DNA of 64,000 nucleotides from Mycolicibacterium boenickei (GTDB lineage: Bacteria; Actinomycetota; Actinomycetes; Mycobacteriales; Mycobacteriaceae). Location of the stretch: the NCBI RefSeq assembly GCF_010731295.1, contig NZ_AP022579.1, positions 3,038,001 to 3,102,000 of the forward strand, written 5' to 3'. Within the stretch, counting starts at the first letter, position 1. Every line of letters starts with the position of its first letter. The position numbers were made by a program, and so were the translations under genes. The notes beneath the pieces are model-generated. The model saw nothing but the letters and a program-made list of their open reading frames with translations. It made no database searches and was not told the origin of the DNA. Shown here piece by piece: positions 42,244 through 51,073 of the stretch.

Positions 42244-44882
42244 AACTGCACCGCCTGGTCCTGACCAATTACCGCGGCATCACCCACCGCGAGATCGAGT
42301 TCCCCGACCACGGTGTGGTGGTGGTCAGCGGCGCCAATGAGATCGGCAAGTCCTCGATGATCGAGGCCTTGGATCTGCTGCTGGAGGCCAAGGACCGCTC
42401 GGGCAAGAAAGAAGTCAAGCAGGTCAAGCCGACCCATGCCGACGTCGGCGCCGAGGTGATGGCCGAAATCTCCACCGGCCCTTACCGGTTCATGTACCGC
42501 AAGCGGTTTCACAAGCGTGCCGAAACCCAGTTGACGGTGCTGGCGCCGGTGCGTGAGCAGCTCAGCGGCGACGAAGCGCACGAGCGGGTGCTCGGCATGC
42601 TGTCCGAGACCGTCGACACCAGCCTGTGGCAGGCCCAGCGGGTGCTGCAGTCCAGCTCGACCGCACCGGTCGACCTCTCTGGCTCGGATGCACTGGCCCG
42701 GGCACTGGATGTGGCGGCAGGCGAGGCGGTCGCCCTCTCCGGGGATGAGCCGCTGCTGATCGAGCGCATCGACGCGGAGTATCTGCGCTATTTCACCGCC
42801 ACCGGCCGCCCCACCGGTGAGTGGGCGGCGGTGACCAAGCGGCTCGCCGCCGCCGAGGACCAGGTGGCGCAGTGTGCCGCCGCGGTGGCCGAGGTCGACG
42901 ACGCGGTGCGCCGGCATGCCGAACTCACCGCCGAGGTCGCCGAATTGACCGGTCAACGGGAGCAGGCCCAGGTCGGGCTGGCCGCGGCCCGCAAGGCTGC
43001 CGAAACCGTCGCGGCACTGGTGCAGCGACTCAAGGAGGCCGAGGTGGTCGCCGAGGCCGCCCGGGTGGCCCAGGCTGCATCGGCTGCCGCGCTCACCGAA
43101 CGGCGCCGGTTGCGCGCCGAGCTCGACGAGCGGGCCGGGGCCATCACCGAACTGCAGGCCGCCCTCGGGGTGGCCGAGGGTGAAACCACAACGGCGCGTG
43201 AGGTTCACGAGGCTGCCGAGGAGGCGGCCGAAAAGGCTCAGGCCGCAGCGCGGGAACAGGAGCTCCGGGTCGAGGCGGCCCGGGCCACTCTGACGCGCAT
43301 GACCGACCGTGACGAGGCCGATCGGCTGGCCACCCGGCTGAGCAAGATTGACGCCGGTACGCGGGAACTCGACCGGACCACGGCCGAACTCGCCGAGATC
43401 AACCTCGACGATGCCGGGATGCGGGCCATCGAAGCTGCCGCCGTAGCGGTGGAACGCGCTGCGGGACAAGCCGAACTCGCCTCGGCGCGCATCGAACTCG
43501 TCGCGGCCGAGAACCTCGATGTCCGGGTGGACGACGCCCGGGTGGCTTTGGAGGCGCATCAACCGTGGTCGGTCAACACCACGGCCGACACGGAGATCGA
43601 CGTGCCCGGGGTGCTCACCGTTCGGGTGGTGCCGGGCACGCCCGCCGCGCAGACCCGGGCCCGACTAGACGAGGCGCAGGATGCGCTGACGGCCGTGCTG
43701 GCCACTGCCGGGGTCGACGGTGTGGAGGCCGCGCGTGCCCTCGACACCCGTCGCCGCGACCTGCTCGGCAGCCGGGATCGGTTGCGCGCCACTGTCGATG
43801 CGCTCACCGGTGAGGACGATCTGGCGGATCTGCGGGCACGGCTGGCGCAGCTGCGGGCCGGCCAGCCGGATGAGACCGGGTTGTTCGAGTTGTCCGGGCC
43901 CGCCGATATCGGTACCGCCCGAACCGAACTCGACACCGCCGTTGCCGCACACCGGCAGGCCGTGGCCGACAGCGAGACCAGCCGCAAGGTGGTCGCCGCA
44001 GCGGCCAAGAAGCTGGCGGACAAGTCGACCCGGTTGAGTGTGCTCCGTGACAAGCTCACCACGGCCCAGGCCGAGCTGACCGTGGCGGGCGGTCGGTTGG
44101 AAGTCCAGCGCGCACAGACCGGTGACGACGAGTTGGCAGTCAGGGCCCAGGTCGCCGACGAGGAGGCCGTTGCCGCCGCAGGCCGCGTCGCCACTCTGCG
44201 GACCGAATTGTCTGCCACCGAACCGGATTCGGTGACCGCCGCGTTGGATGAGGCGGTCCGCACCGCCGGGCTGCTGGATGCCCGGCACGGGACGGCGGTC
44301 GAGGGTCTGCGCGAGGTGGCCGCCCAGCTCAAGGTGTACGGCACGCAGGGCCGCAAGGGGCACCTCGATGCCGCCGAGACCGAACGCGAACACGCCCACA
44401 CCGAGTATCTCCGGGTGTACCGCCGCGCCCGCGCGGCCGAGACGTTGCGTTCGGTGATGGCACGCCACCGTGACGCCACCCGGCAGCGCTACGCCGATCC
44501 GTTCCGCCTCGAGGTCCAACGGCTGGGCCGGCTCGTGTTCGGTGAGGATTTCGAGGTCGACGTGGACAGCGACCTCAACATCCGGACCCGCACGCTGTCC
44601 GGTCGGACGGTGCCGTACGAATCGCTGTCCGGCGGCGCCAAGGAGCAGCTGGCCATCGTGGCGCGGCTGGCCGGCGCCTCGATGGTGGCCAAAGAGGACA
44701 GCGTGCCCGTCATCATCGACGATGCACTGGGCTTCACCGATCCCGACCGGCTGATCAAGATGGGCGCGGTGTTCGACGCCGTCGGAGGCGACGGACAGGT
44801 CATCGTGTTGACCTGTAGTCCCGAGCGCTACGCCAGTGTCGGCGGTGCACACCACATCGAACTGACCGCCACATCGAATTAG
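42240..44882 (+). CDS. SbcC/Rad50-like AAA ATPase with long coiled coil (Rv1278 type)
   Basis: An 880-residue SMC-like ATPase. Walker A is Gly-Ala-Asn-Glu-Ile-Gly-Lys-Ser-Ser at 31-39. Residues about 180-760 are Ala/Glu/Arg-rich heptads forming antiparallel coiled coils. The signature Leu-Ser-Gly-Gly-Ala-Lys-Glu-Gln and Walker B Val-Ile-Ile-Asp-Asp-Ala-Leu lie near 795-840. The Cys-x-x-Cys zinc hook of Rad50/SbcC is missing, so tip dimerisation must differ. It overlaps the nuclease gene by four bases. It should drive ATP-dependent access of the nuclease to DNA ends. Confidence 0.87.
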   Translation: MKLHRLVLTNYRGITHREIEFPDHGVVVVSGANEIGKSSMIEALDLLLEAKDRSGKKEVKQVKPTHADVGAEVMAEISTGPYRFMYRKRFHKRAETQLTVLAPVREQLSGDEAHERVLGMLSETVDTSLWQAQRVLQSSSTAPVDLSGSDALARALDVAAGEAVALSGDEPLLIERIDAEYLRYFTATGRPTGEWAAVTKRLAAAEDQVAQCAAAVAEVDDAVRRHAELTAEVAELTGQREQAQVGLAAARKAAETVAALVQRLKEAEVVAEAARVAQAASAAALTERRRLRAELDERAGAITELQAALGVAEGETTTAREVHEAAEEAAEKAQAAAREQELRVEAARATLTRMTDRDEADRLATRLSKIDAGTRELDRTTAELAEINLDDAGMRAIEAAAVAVERAAGQAELASARIELVAAENLDVRVDDARVALEAHQPWSVNTTADTEIDVPGVLTVRVVPGTPAAQTRARLDEAQDALTAVLATAGVDGVEAARALDTRRRDLLGSRDRLRATVDALTGEDDLADLRARLAQLRAGQPDETGLFELSGPADIGTARTELDTAVAAHRQAVADSETSRKVVAAAAKKLADKSTRLSVLRDKLTTAQAELTVAGGRLEVQRAQTGDDELAVRAQVADEEAVAAAGRVATLRTELSATEPDSVTAALDEAVRTAGLLDARHGTAVEGLREVAAQLKVYGTQGRKGHLDAAETEREHAHTEYLRVYRRARAAETLRSVMARHRDATRQRYADPFRLEVQRLGRLVFGEDFEVDVDSDLNIRTRTLSGRTVPYESLSGGAKEQLAIVARLAGASMVAKEDSVPVIIDDALGFTDPDRLIKMGAVFDAVGGDGQVIVLTCSPERYASVGGAHHIELTATSN

Positions 44883-44905
44883 CCGCGCCCGGCCGCGCCG
44901 GGCCA

Positions 44906-44919
44906 TACACTCCGCCACG
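44906..44919 (+). promoter_or_regulatory. -10 element for a leaderless GMC oxidoreductase mRNA
   Basis: TACACT at 44906-44911 fits TAnnnT and is separated by seven bases from GTG 44919, placing the transcript start at the initiation codon. No ribosome-binding site is seen. The -35 region is weak. The element lies in the 36-base gap after the SbcC-like gene. Confidence 0.35.
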
Positions 44920-46424
44920 TGGAGGCTGACTACATCGTGGTGGGGACCGGCTCGGCGGGCGCGGTACTGGCGAACCGGCTGAGTGCACAACCGGATGTGT
45001 CAGTGCTGGCGCTGGAGGCCGGACCGCGCGACCGCAACAAGTTCATCCATATTCCGGCGGCATTCTCGAAGTTGTTCCGCAGCGAGGTCGACTGGGACTA
45101 CCTGACCGCGCCGCAGCCGGGACTCGACGGGCGCCAGATCTATTGGCCGCGTGGCAAAACGCTCGGTGGCTCGTCGTCGATGAATGCCATGATGTGGGTC
45201 CCGGGCTTTCCCGCCGATTACGACGAGTGGGGCGATCATGCCGGCGCGGACTGGAACTACGCCGGGCTGGAAAAGTATCTGAAGCGGATCGAAGCCGGGC
45301 CGCTGGTGATCGAGGCACAGCGCAGCCCGCGCGGTTCGACGGCGGCGTGGCTGGCCGCGGCCAAGGAGTGCGGATACGACGGGTTCTGCGAGACCCGGGT
45401 GACCCAGCGCCGCGGCGCCCGATGGAGCACCGCCGACGCGTACCTCAAGCCGGCGCTGCGGCGTCGCAATCTCCAGTTGCTCACCGAGGCCACCGCCACC
45501 CGGATCGTCTTCGCGGGCAACCGGGCGATCGGTGTCGAGTTCGACAAGGGTGGCGTCCGGGATGTGGTGACGGCGCGCCGCGAGGTCATCCTGTGCGGGG
45601 GAGCGATCAACTCCCCGCAGCTGTTGATGTTGTCGGGGATCGGAGACCGGGACCAGCTGACACGGCACGGCATCGAGGTGACCCGGCACGCGCCCACCGT
45701 GGGCACGAATCTCCTTGACCATCTGGTGGTTCCGCTGGGATTCGACGTTCCCGACGACAGCCTGTTCGCCGCCGAGAAGCCGCTCGAACTCCTCAATTAT
45801 CTGGCTCGCCGTCGCGGCATGCTGACGTCCAACGTCGGGGAGGCGTACGGGTTCGTGCGCAGCAGGCCCGAATTGGATCTCCCCGACCTCGAACTGATCT
45901 TCGCCCCGGCCCCCTTCTTCGACGAAGGTATCGGCGACCCGTATGGCCACGCGGTGGTGATGGGCCCCATCCTGCTCAAGCCCCGCAGCCACGGCACCAT
46001 CACGCTGCGGTCGGCCGATCCGATGGACAAGCCGATCATCGACCCGCGCTACCTGAGCGACGAAGCGGACCGCACCGCACTGATGGCCGGCCTGCGGATA
46101 ACCGCCGACATCGCTCGGGCGCCGGCGCTGGCGAAGGTGGTCGGCAAGGTGGCCAGGCCGCTCGACGCGGCCAACCTGGACGACGAAACATTCACCCGTG
46201 CAATCAATTCGGTGTCACACACGCTGTATCACCCGGTCGGCACCTGCCGAATGGGAACCGACGAGGACAGCGTGGTGGACCCGCAACTACGGGTCAGGGG
46301 AATCGAGGCGTTGCGGGTCGCCGACGCATCCGTGATGCCGACACTCATCCGTGGGCACACCCACGCGCCCAGCGTGTTGGTCGGTGAGAAGGCCGCGGAC
46401 TTGATCAGCCAGGGTCAGAAGTAG
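44919..46424 (+). CDS. GMC-family FAD oxidoreductase (Rv1279 type)
   Basis: A 501-residue glucose-methanol-choline oxidoreductase. The FAD motif Gly-Thr-Gly-Ser-Ala-Gly is at 9-14. The GMC signature Gly-Lys-Thr-Leu-Gly-Gly-Ser-Ser-Ser-Met-Asn is near 80-90 and the second signature Gly-Ala-Ile-Asn-Ser-Pro-Gln-Leu near 228-235. The C-terminus has the His-Pro-Val-Gly-Thr-Cys-Arg-Met-Gly catalytic strand. It resembles choline and long-chain alcohol dehydrogenases and oxidises an alcohol to an aldehyde. The substrate is unknown. Its end overlaps the convergent acyl-CoA-dehydrogenase-fold gene by ten bases. Confidence 0.9.
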   Translation: MEADYIVVGTGSAGAVLANRLSAQPDVSVLALEAGPRDRNKFIHIPAAFSKLFRSEVDWDYLTAPQPGLDGRQIYWPRGKTLGGSSSMNAMMWVPGFPADYDEWGDHAGADWNYAGLEKYLKRIEAGPLVIEAQRSPRGSTAAWLAAAKECGYDGFCETRVTQRRGARWSTADAYLKPALRRRNLQLLTEATATRIVFAGNRAIGVEFDKGGVRDVVTARREVILCGGAINSPQLLMLSGIGDRDQLTRHGIEVTRHAPTVGTNLLDHLVVPLGFDVPDDSLFAAEKPLELLNYLARRRGMLTSNVGEAYGFVRSRPELDLPDLELIFAPAPFFDEGIGDPYGHAVVMGPILLKPRSHGTITLRSADPMDKPIIDPRYLSDEADRTALMAGLRITADIARAPALAKVVGKVARPLDAANLDDETFTRAINSVSHTLYHPVGTCRMGTDEDSVVDPQLRVRGIEALRVADASVMPTLIRGHTHAPSVLVGEKAADLISQGQK

Positions 46425-47632
46425 GCGTTGGCCGGAACGGGTGTGCCGTCCAACAGGTTCTGGCCGATCACCCGCGCCTTGTACGCCACCGGGTTGTGCA
46501 GGGTGATGGTGCGGATGTTGCGCCAGTGCCGGTCCAGGTTGCGCTGCCGGGAGGCCGCGCTCGCGCCGCCCAGTTCCAGCAGGCGGGTCGCGGCCTCGGG
46601 AGCAACGTCGTCGAGGTGCACCTTGACCTTGGCGACCTTGAGCTGTGCTTCCGCGGCGAGCCGCGCATCGGGCACTCCGTCGACTGCGGAATCGGTCGCG
46701 TCCCCGATCGCCGCGGCCGCATCCAGTACCGCGGCCCGGGCCACGTAGGCGGTGCTGGCCAGCACCCCGAGTTGGCGTTGCAGCAGCGGGTCGTCGGTGG
46801 GTCGCTCGGTGACGGCATGGCTGAAGTTGCGTTCGCGTGAGCGCAGCAGCGCAACGCCGTCGTCGACGACATTGGCCAGGATGCCGGCGACCACGGCGTG
46901 GATGAACAACTGCAGCGCGGCGTATTGCACGGTGGGCACCGGATCGGCGTCGTACGGGGTGTCGGACAGAATCTCGTCGGCTGCGACCGCGACATTCGTG
47001 AGGGTCGTGGTTCCTGTTCCGGTGCGGCGCTGACCGAATCCGTCCCAGTCGTCGACCAGCCGCACGCCCTCGCGGTCGGTGGGCACCAGGACGTTGGCCA
47101 CCGAGTCGTGGTCGGTGGTGGCGGTCACGGTCAGGTAGTCGGAGAACAGCGTGCCGGTGCTGTAGTACTTCTCGCCGGTCAGCCGGAACCCTGACCCGGT
47201 TGGATCGGCCAGCAGCCGGGTGTTGAACACCAGGCTGCCCACCGCCAGGGAACCCTTCTCGCTGAAGGCATTACCGAAGATCTTGCCCTCGGCGATCTTG
47301 CTCAGCCAGTGTTTGGACACCGGATCGTCGGCGTTGCGCAGGCGCTCTTCGGTGAACCAGAAATGGGTGCGGAAGATGTGGGCCACGATCGGGTCGGCCT
47401 TGGCCACGTCGATCACGGCGGAGAACAGCTGCGGCACAGTGAATCCGGCGCCGCCGAGGGATTCGGGCAGGCGCAGGGTGCCGAAACCGGCCCGCTTGAG
47501 CGCGGCCACCTGATCGAACGGGTTCTCGTCGTTGAGGTCGCGGTCCTTGGCGCCCGCGGCGATCGAGGCCAGCAGCTCATCCCATTCCGGCGTACCGGGC
47601 AAAACACGGGTCACGTTCTCAACGGTGGTCAT
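46415..47632 (-). CDS. Acyl-CoA dehydrogenase-fold flavin monooxygenase (DszC/SfnB type)
   Basis: A 405-residue protein with the three-domain acyl-CoA dehydrogenase fold. It is closer to the DszC/SfnB/desulfurisation monooxygenase group: Arg-Thr-His-Phe-Trp-Phe near residues 88-93, Gly-Glu-Lys-Tyr-Tyr-Ser-Thr-Gly near 152-159 and a C-terminal Arg-His-Trp-Arg-Asn-Ile-Arg-Thr helix without the acyl-CoA catalytic Glu. Such enzymes use reduced FMN from a separate reductase to oxygenate sulfur or other heteroatoms, so it may free sulfur from organosulfur compounds. No reductase is encoded next to it. It interrupts the block conserved with M. tuberculosis. Confidence 0.83.
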   Translation of the reverse strand: MTTVENVTRVLPGTPEWDELLASIAAGAKDRDLNDENPFDQVAALKRAGFGTLRLPESLGGAGFTVPQLFSAVIDVAKADPIVAHIFRTHFWFTEERLRNADDPVSKHWLSKIAEGKIFGNAFSEKGSLAVGSLVFNTRLLADPTGSGFRLTGEKYYSTGTLFSDYLTVTATTDHDSVANVLVPTDREGVRLVDDWDGFGQRRTGTGTTTLTNVAVAADEILSDTPYDADPVPTVQYAALQLFIHAVVAGILANVVDDGVALLRSRERNFSHAVTERPTDDPLLQRQLGVLASTAYVARAAVLDAAAAIGDATDSAVDGVPDARLAAEAQLKVAKVKVHLDDVAPEAATRLLELGGASAASRQRNLDRHWRNIRTITLHNPVAYKARVIGQNLLDGTPVPANAYF

Positions 47633-47772
47633 GTCACCGTTTGTATCCGCACCGGCTATCGGAGGGCACGCGTTTCGATCAGCCCGAACCTAAGCTGCTC
47701 GGACAAGATATCCGTGGTCAGGTAGTCGGGCCAGCTATCTGATCTGGACGTTGCGCGGCACAATGGAGCGCA

Positions 47773-49038
47773 ATGACGATGAACGCCAAGCGTAGGCGCG
47801 CGCACGACAAGCTCGCCGCGCTACCGGGGGTGCGGGCGGTGCGACGCCCGGTCAGTCCGGGTTCCGACGAGTTCGACCTGTTCTACGTACGGACCGGGCG
47901 CAAATCGACGCATCCGGTGGTGATCATCCCTGGCGGCCCCGGCGTCGCCTCGATTCAGCCGTACCGCGCGCTGCGCCGGCGTGCGGCGGCAGCCGGATTC
48001 GACGTGATCATGATCGAGCACCGGGGCATCGGGATGTCGCGGCACACCGATGCGGGTGCGGACCTGCCGCCGGCGGCCATCACCGTCGAACAGGTGGTCG
48101 ACGACATCGCCGCGGTGCTCGATGACGCCGGAGTGCACGAGGCGGTGCTCTACGGCACGTCGTACGGCAGTTACATCGCGGCCGGATTCGGGGTACGGCA
48201 TCCCGACCGGATCGCGGCGATGGTGCTGGACTCTCCGCTGCTGTCCACCGGCGACATCGAAGCGATGCGCAGTGCGATTCGCGGTTTGCTGTGGGAGGGC
48301 TCCGACCCCGAGACCGCGGAGCTGGCCCCGAAGGTCCGGCGCCTGGTGGCCGACGGGGTGCTGGCCACCAGAGGGGGAGAACTGGCGGGGCTGCTGTATG
48401 GGTTCGGCGGTCCTGCCCTGTTGGACCGCCAGCTCGACCTGCTGTTGCGCGGGCACACCCTGGTGTGGTCGGCCCTGGCCCGGCTGAGCCGGCTCTCGAC
48501 GCGAAAAGCGCCGTACCGCAACGAGGTAGACCTCGTCGGGCGCATCGCCTTCCGAGAGTTGAACTACGCCGGGGTGCCCGATGGTCTGCCGTTGGATCCG
48601 GCGCTGGAGATGGCCGACATGATCGGCAGCGCCAAGCAGTACGAACCCTTCGAGGCGGAGCCCTTCGACCTGATGACCGAGTTACCCGACTTCCACTGGC
48701 CCACCGTAGTGGTGTCCGGCGGCCGGGACCTGACCACGCCTCCTGCCGTGGCCGAGCGGGTCGCGGCACTGGTGCCCGATGCTGTTCTGGTTCGGATGCC
48801 GACCGTCGCGCACAGCGTGCTCGATACCCGGGAGCGTGCTGCCTTCGCGGTGATCCGGGCGGTCTGCGACGGTGTGGCGGAGCAACTTTCGGCCACCGCG
48901 AACGAGCTGGACGAGCTGCCCGCCCGCGGTGTCATCCGGGTCGCGGTCTCGGCGATAGCGGCGGCGACTGCCGTGGAAGCGGTCATACCTGCCGCTCGGT
49001 CAGCGGGACGCCATCCCGGAAATGCGGGAACACGATGA
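47773..49038 (+). CDS. Alpha/beta hydrolase, proline iminopeptidase-like
   Basis: A 421-residue alpha/beta-hydrolase. The oxyanion loop is Pro-Gly-Gly-Pro-Gly at 53-57, the nucleophile elbow Gly-Thr-Ser130-Tyr-Gly-Ser, and the late Gly-Gly-Arg-Asp-Leu and Val-Ala-His-Ser strands supply the acid and His. The Gly-Gly-Pro-Gly loop is typical of prolyl aminopeptidases and related hydrolases. A C-terminal Ala-rich tail of about 60 residues follows the core. No signal peptide is present. GGAG lies five bases upstream of ATG 47773; ATG 47779 is possible. It overlaps the next small gene by four bases. Confidence 0.83.
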   Translation: MTMNAKRRRAHDKLAALPGVRAVRRPVSPGSDEFDLFYVRTGRKSTHPVVIIPGGPGVASIQPYRALRRRAAAAGFDVIMIEHRGIGMSRHTDAGADLPPAAITVEQVVDDIAAVLDDAGVHEAVLYGTSYGSYIAAGFGVRHPDRIAAMVLDSPLLSTGDIEAMRSAIRGLLWEGSDPETAELAPKVRRLVADGVLATRGGELAGLLYGFGGPALLDRQLDLLLRGHTLVWSALARLSRLSTRKAPYRNEVDLVGRIAFRELNYAGVPDGLPLDPALEMADMIGSAKQYEPFEAEPFDLMTELPDFHWPTVVVSGGRDLTTPPAVAERVAALVPDAVLVRMPTVAHSVLDTRERAAFAVIRAVCDGVAEQLSATANELDELPARGVIRVAVSAIAAATAVEAVIPAARSAGRHPGNAGTR

Positions 49039-49307
49039 GCGACAGGCGCTTCGAGACGACGCACGTGTACCGGGAGCACTGGTTCTCGCTGGGGGTCGAC
49101 ACGATCACCGGCGGTCACTATTTGTCGATACCCGTGAGCCTCCAGATCGTCGATTACACGGAGTATTACGCGATCGACGACACCGAGTATCGGGCATTTG
49201 TCGCCGACCCTTCCTCGGCGATCCCGTTGGCCGATGGTTGCCGGCGTCGTGAGTGTGATGACCGGCTGATCGTGCCGCCGCCCCCCAACCGCGGTTCGGC
49301 AATCTGA
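49035..49307 (+). CDS. Small conserved hypothetical protein coupled to the hydrolase
   Basis: A 90-residue protein of unknown function, coupled by ATGA to the alpha/beta hydrolase. It is rich in aromatic and charged residues (Arg-Glu-His-Trp-Phe-Ser, then Asp-Tyr-Thr-Glu-Tyr-Tyr) and predicted mostly beta. It has no signal peptide. Two cysteines (Gly-Cys-Arg-Arg-Arg-Glu-Cys) near residue 70 could bind metal or redox partners. The overlap and codon use support a real gene; I recognise no family. Confidence 0.6.
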   Translation: MSDRRFETTHVYREHWFSLGVDTITGGHYLSIPVSLQIVDYTEYYAIDDTEYRAFVADPSSAIPLADGCRRRECDDRLIVPPPPNRGSAI

Positions 49308-49339
49308 ACCCTCGGCCGGCTCGACACGCATCGGCGCGA

Positions 49340-51031
49340 CTACTTGACGAACCCGACCTTGGTGTAATCGGTGTCGGCCAGGCCGGGGGCTCCGAAGTTG
49401 GCCAGGCTGCTCCGCACCGCGACGTTGCCGGGTGACTGGAACAGCGGCAGGCTGAACACCTCTTCGAACAGCATCTGGTCGAGCTCGTTGGCCAGGGCGC
49501 GCGCCTTGACCGGGTCCAGCTCCTTCAGCGTGGCTTCGATCTTGGCGTCGATCTCCGGGCTGCCGATCTTGCCGAAGTTACTGGCGCCGTCCTGCGCGTA
49601 GATCTGGGTCAGTGAGCTCAGCGGGAAAGCGTCGCCGAGGAAGGCGAACTGAGCGATGTCGAAGTCGCCCTTGATGATGTAGTTGGTGAAGAACCCGGTA
49701 CCCGGCTTGGTGTCGAGCTTCAGGTTCACTCCGATCTGGCCGAGCATGTTCTGCGCGATCTGAGCCACCTGCCGAGTGCTGCCCGCGTCGTAGAACACGT
49801 TGCGGATGACGAGTTCCTTACCGTCTTTCTCTCGGAACTGCCGTCCCTCAGGCACTTTCCAGCCCAGTGCGTCGAGTTCGGCCTTGGCTTTCTCGGGATC
49901 GAAGGCGACGGACGCGGCGTTGTCCTGATAGCCCTGCTGACCCGCGACGTAGATGTGGTTGTTCAGCGGCACCGGATTGTCCGTCAGCCCGCGTTGGGTG
50001 ATGTTGGCCAGCGCCTGGCGGTCGATGCCCTTGGCGACCGCACGACGCAGCGCCGGGTCGGCCAGGATCGAACCGGGCGCACCGTTGAAGGTCAGGTGGT
50101 ACCAGCTCGCCGACGGTGCCCGGCGGATGCTGATGCCCGGAGTCTTGCGGGCGATGGTCAGTTCGTCCAGCGACACGGTGCCGGTGGCGTCGATGGTGTT
50201 GTTCTGCAGCGCCGGGATCCGCGCGGCGTCATCGAGGACCAGGTAGGTGATGCTGTCCAGCAGCGGCGGCGCGCCCCACCATTTCGGGTTGCGGCTCAAC
50301 GTGATCCGCTGTGCGCCCCGGTCGATGTTGGACACCATGAACGGGCCCGCCGACGGTCCGGGTGCGGTGAGCTGTCCCTTGTTGAAGACCTCAGGGGTCG
50401 CGGTCATGCTCTTGGGCAGCAGCCGGCCGTTACCGGCGAACATGCCCTTCCAGTCCGCGTACGGCTTGTCGAAGGTCATCACCGCCTGGCGGTCGTCGAC
50501 ACCGCGGGTCACCGATGCCACCCGCTCGAAGCCGTTGGGTGCGGCGATGACGAACGCCGGGTTCTTTCCGCTGTTGGCCTCGGTCTGGGACTTGATGTCC
50601 TCCCAGGTGATCGGGGTGCCGTCGCTCCACACCGCCTTGGGATTGATCGTGTAGGTGACGACCTGGGGGTTGGTCCCCGTCAGTTCGACGTTGGTGAAGT
50701 AGTCGGTGTTCACCGTCGCCGACCCGTCCGCGGCGATCACGAAGGTGCGGGGCATGGTGGCCCTGGTGAGCGCGCCGACGTCGCCCGTGTTGCCGTCGAG
50801 GTGCAGCGGGTTGAAGTTCGACGGGAACTCGGTCAGCGCCAGGCGCAGGTCGCCGCCCTGCCGAAGGTTCGCCACATCCTGCGGATTGATGTCGTTGGTG
50901 GTGCCCACTTCGGCGTTGCCGCCGGCCGATGGGGCTTCCCGCTCGCCGCCCGAGCATCCGGCCAGAGCCAATACGCTGACGGCTGCGACGACGGCGAAAC
51001 GCTGGAACTTGAACCCCTTGAACCCGTTCAC
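49340..51031 (-). CDS. oppA: Oligopeptide ABC transporter substrate-binding lipoprotein OppA
   Basis: A 563-residue family 5 extracellular solute-binding protein. The N-terminus with Lys and Arg, a hydrophobic core and lipobox Leu-Ala-Gly-Cys (Cys26) make it a lipoprotein. The mature domain carries the family pattern (Leu-Thr-Glu-Phe-Pro-Ser-Asn-Phe-Asn-Pro-Leu, later Trp-Ser-Asp-Gly-Thr-Pro-Ile-Thr). It delivers peptides to OppBCD. The M. tuberculosis orthologue is Rv1280c. GTG 51031 is preferred over TTG 51070. It is last in the oppB-C-D-A order. Confidence 0.9.
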   Translation of the reverse strand: MNGFKGFKFQRFAVVAAVSVLALAGCSGGEREAPSAGGNAEVGTTNDINPQDVANLRQGGDLRLALTEFPSNFNPLHLDGNTGDVGALTRATMPRTFVIAADGSATVNTDYFTNVELTGTNPQVVTYTINPKAVWSDGTPITWEDIKSQTEANSGKNPAFVIAAPNGFERVASVTRGVDDRQAVMTFDKPYADWKGMFAGNGRLLPKSMTATPEVFNKGQLTAPGPSAGPFMVSNIDRGAQRITLSRNPKWWGAPPLLDSITYLVLDDAARIPALQNNTIDATGTVSLDELTIARKTPGISIRRAPSASWYHLTFNGAPGSILADPALRRAVAKGIDRQALANITQRGLTDNPVPLNNHIYVAGQQGYQDNAASVAFDPEKAKAELDALGWKVPEGRQFREKDGKELVIRNVFYDAGSTRQVAQIAQNMLGQIGVNLKLDTKPGTGFFTNYIIKGDFDIAQFAFLGDAFPLSSLTQIYAQDGASNFGKIGSPEIDAKIEATLKELDPVKARALANELDQMLFEEVFSLPLFQSPGNVAVRSSLANFGAPGLADTDYTKVGFVK

Positions 51032-51073
51032 CCCGTCGATGCTAGATGCCGGATCCCGCGGACGCGGCAATAC

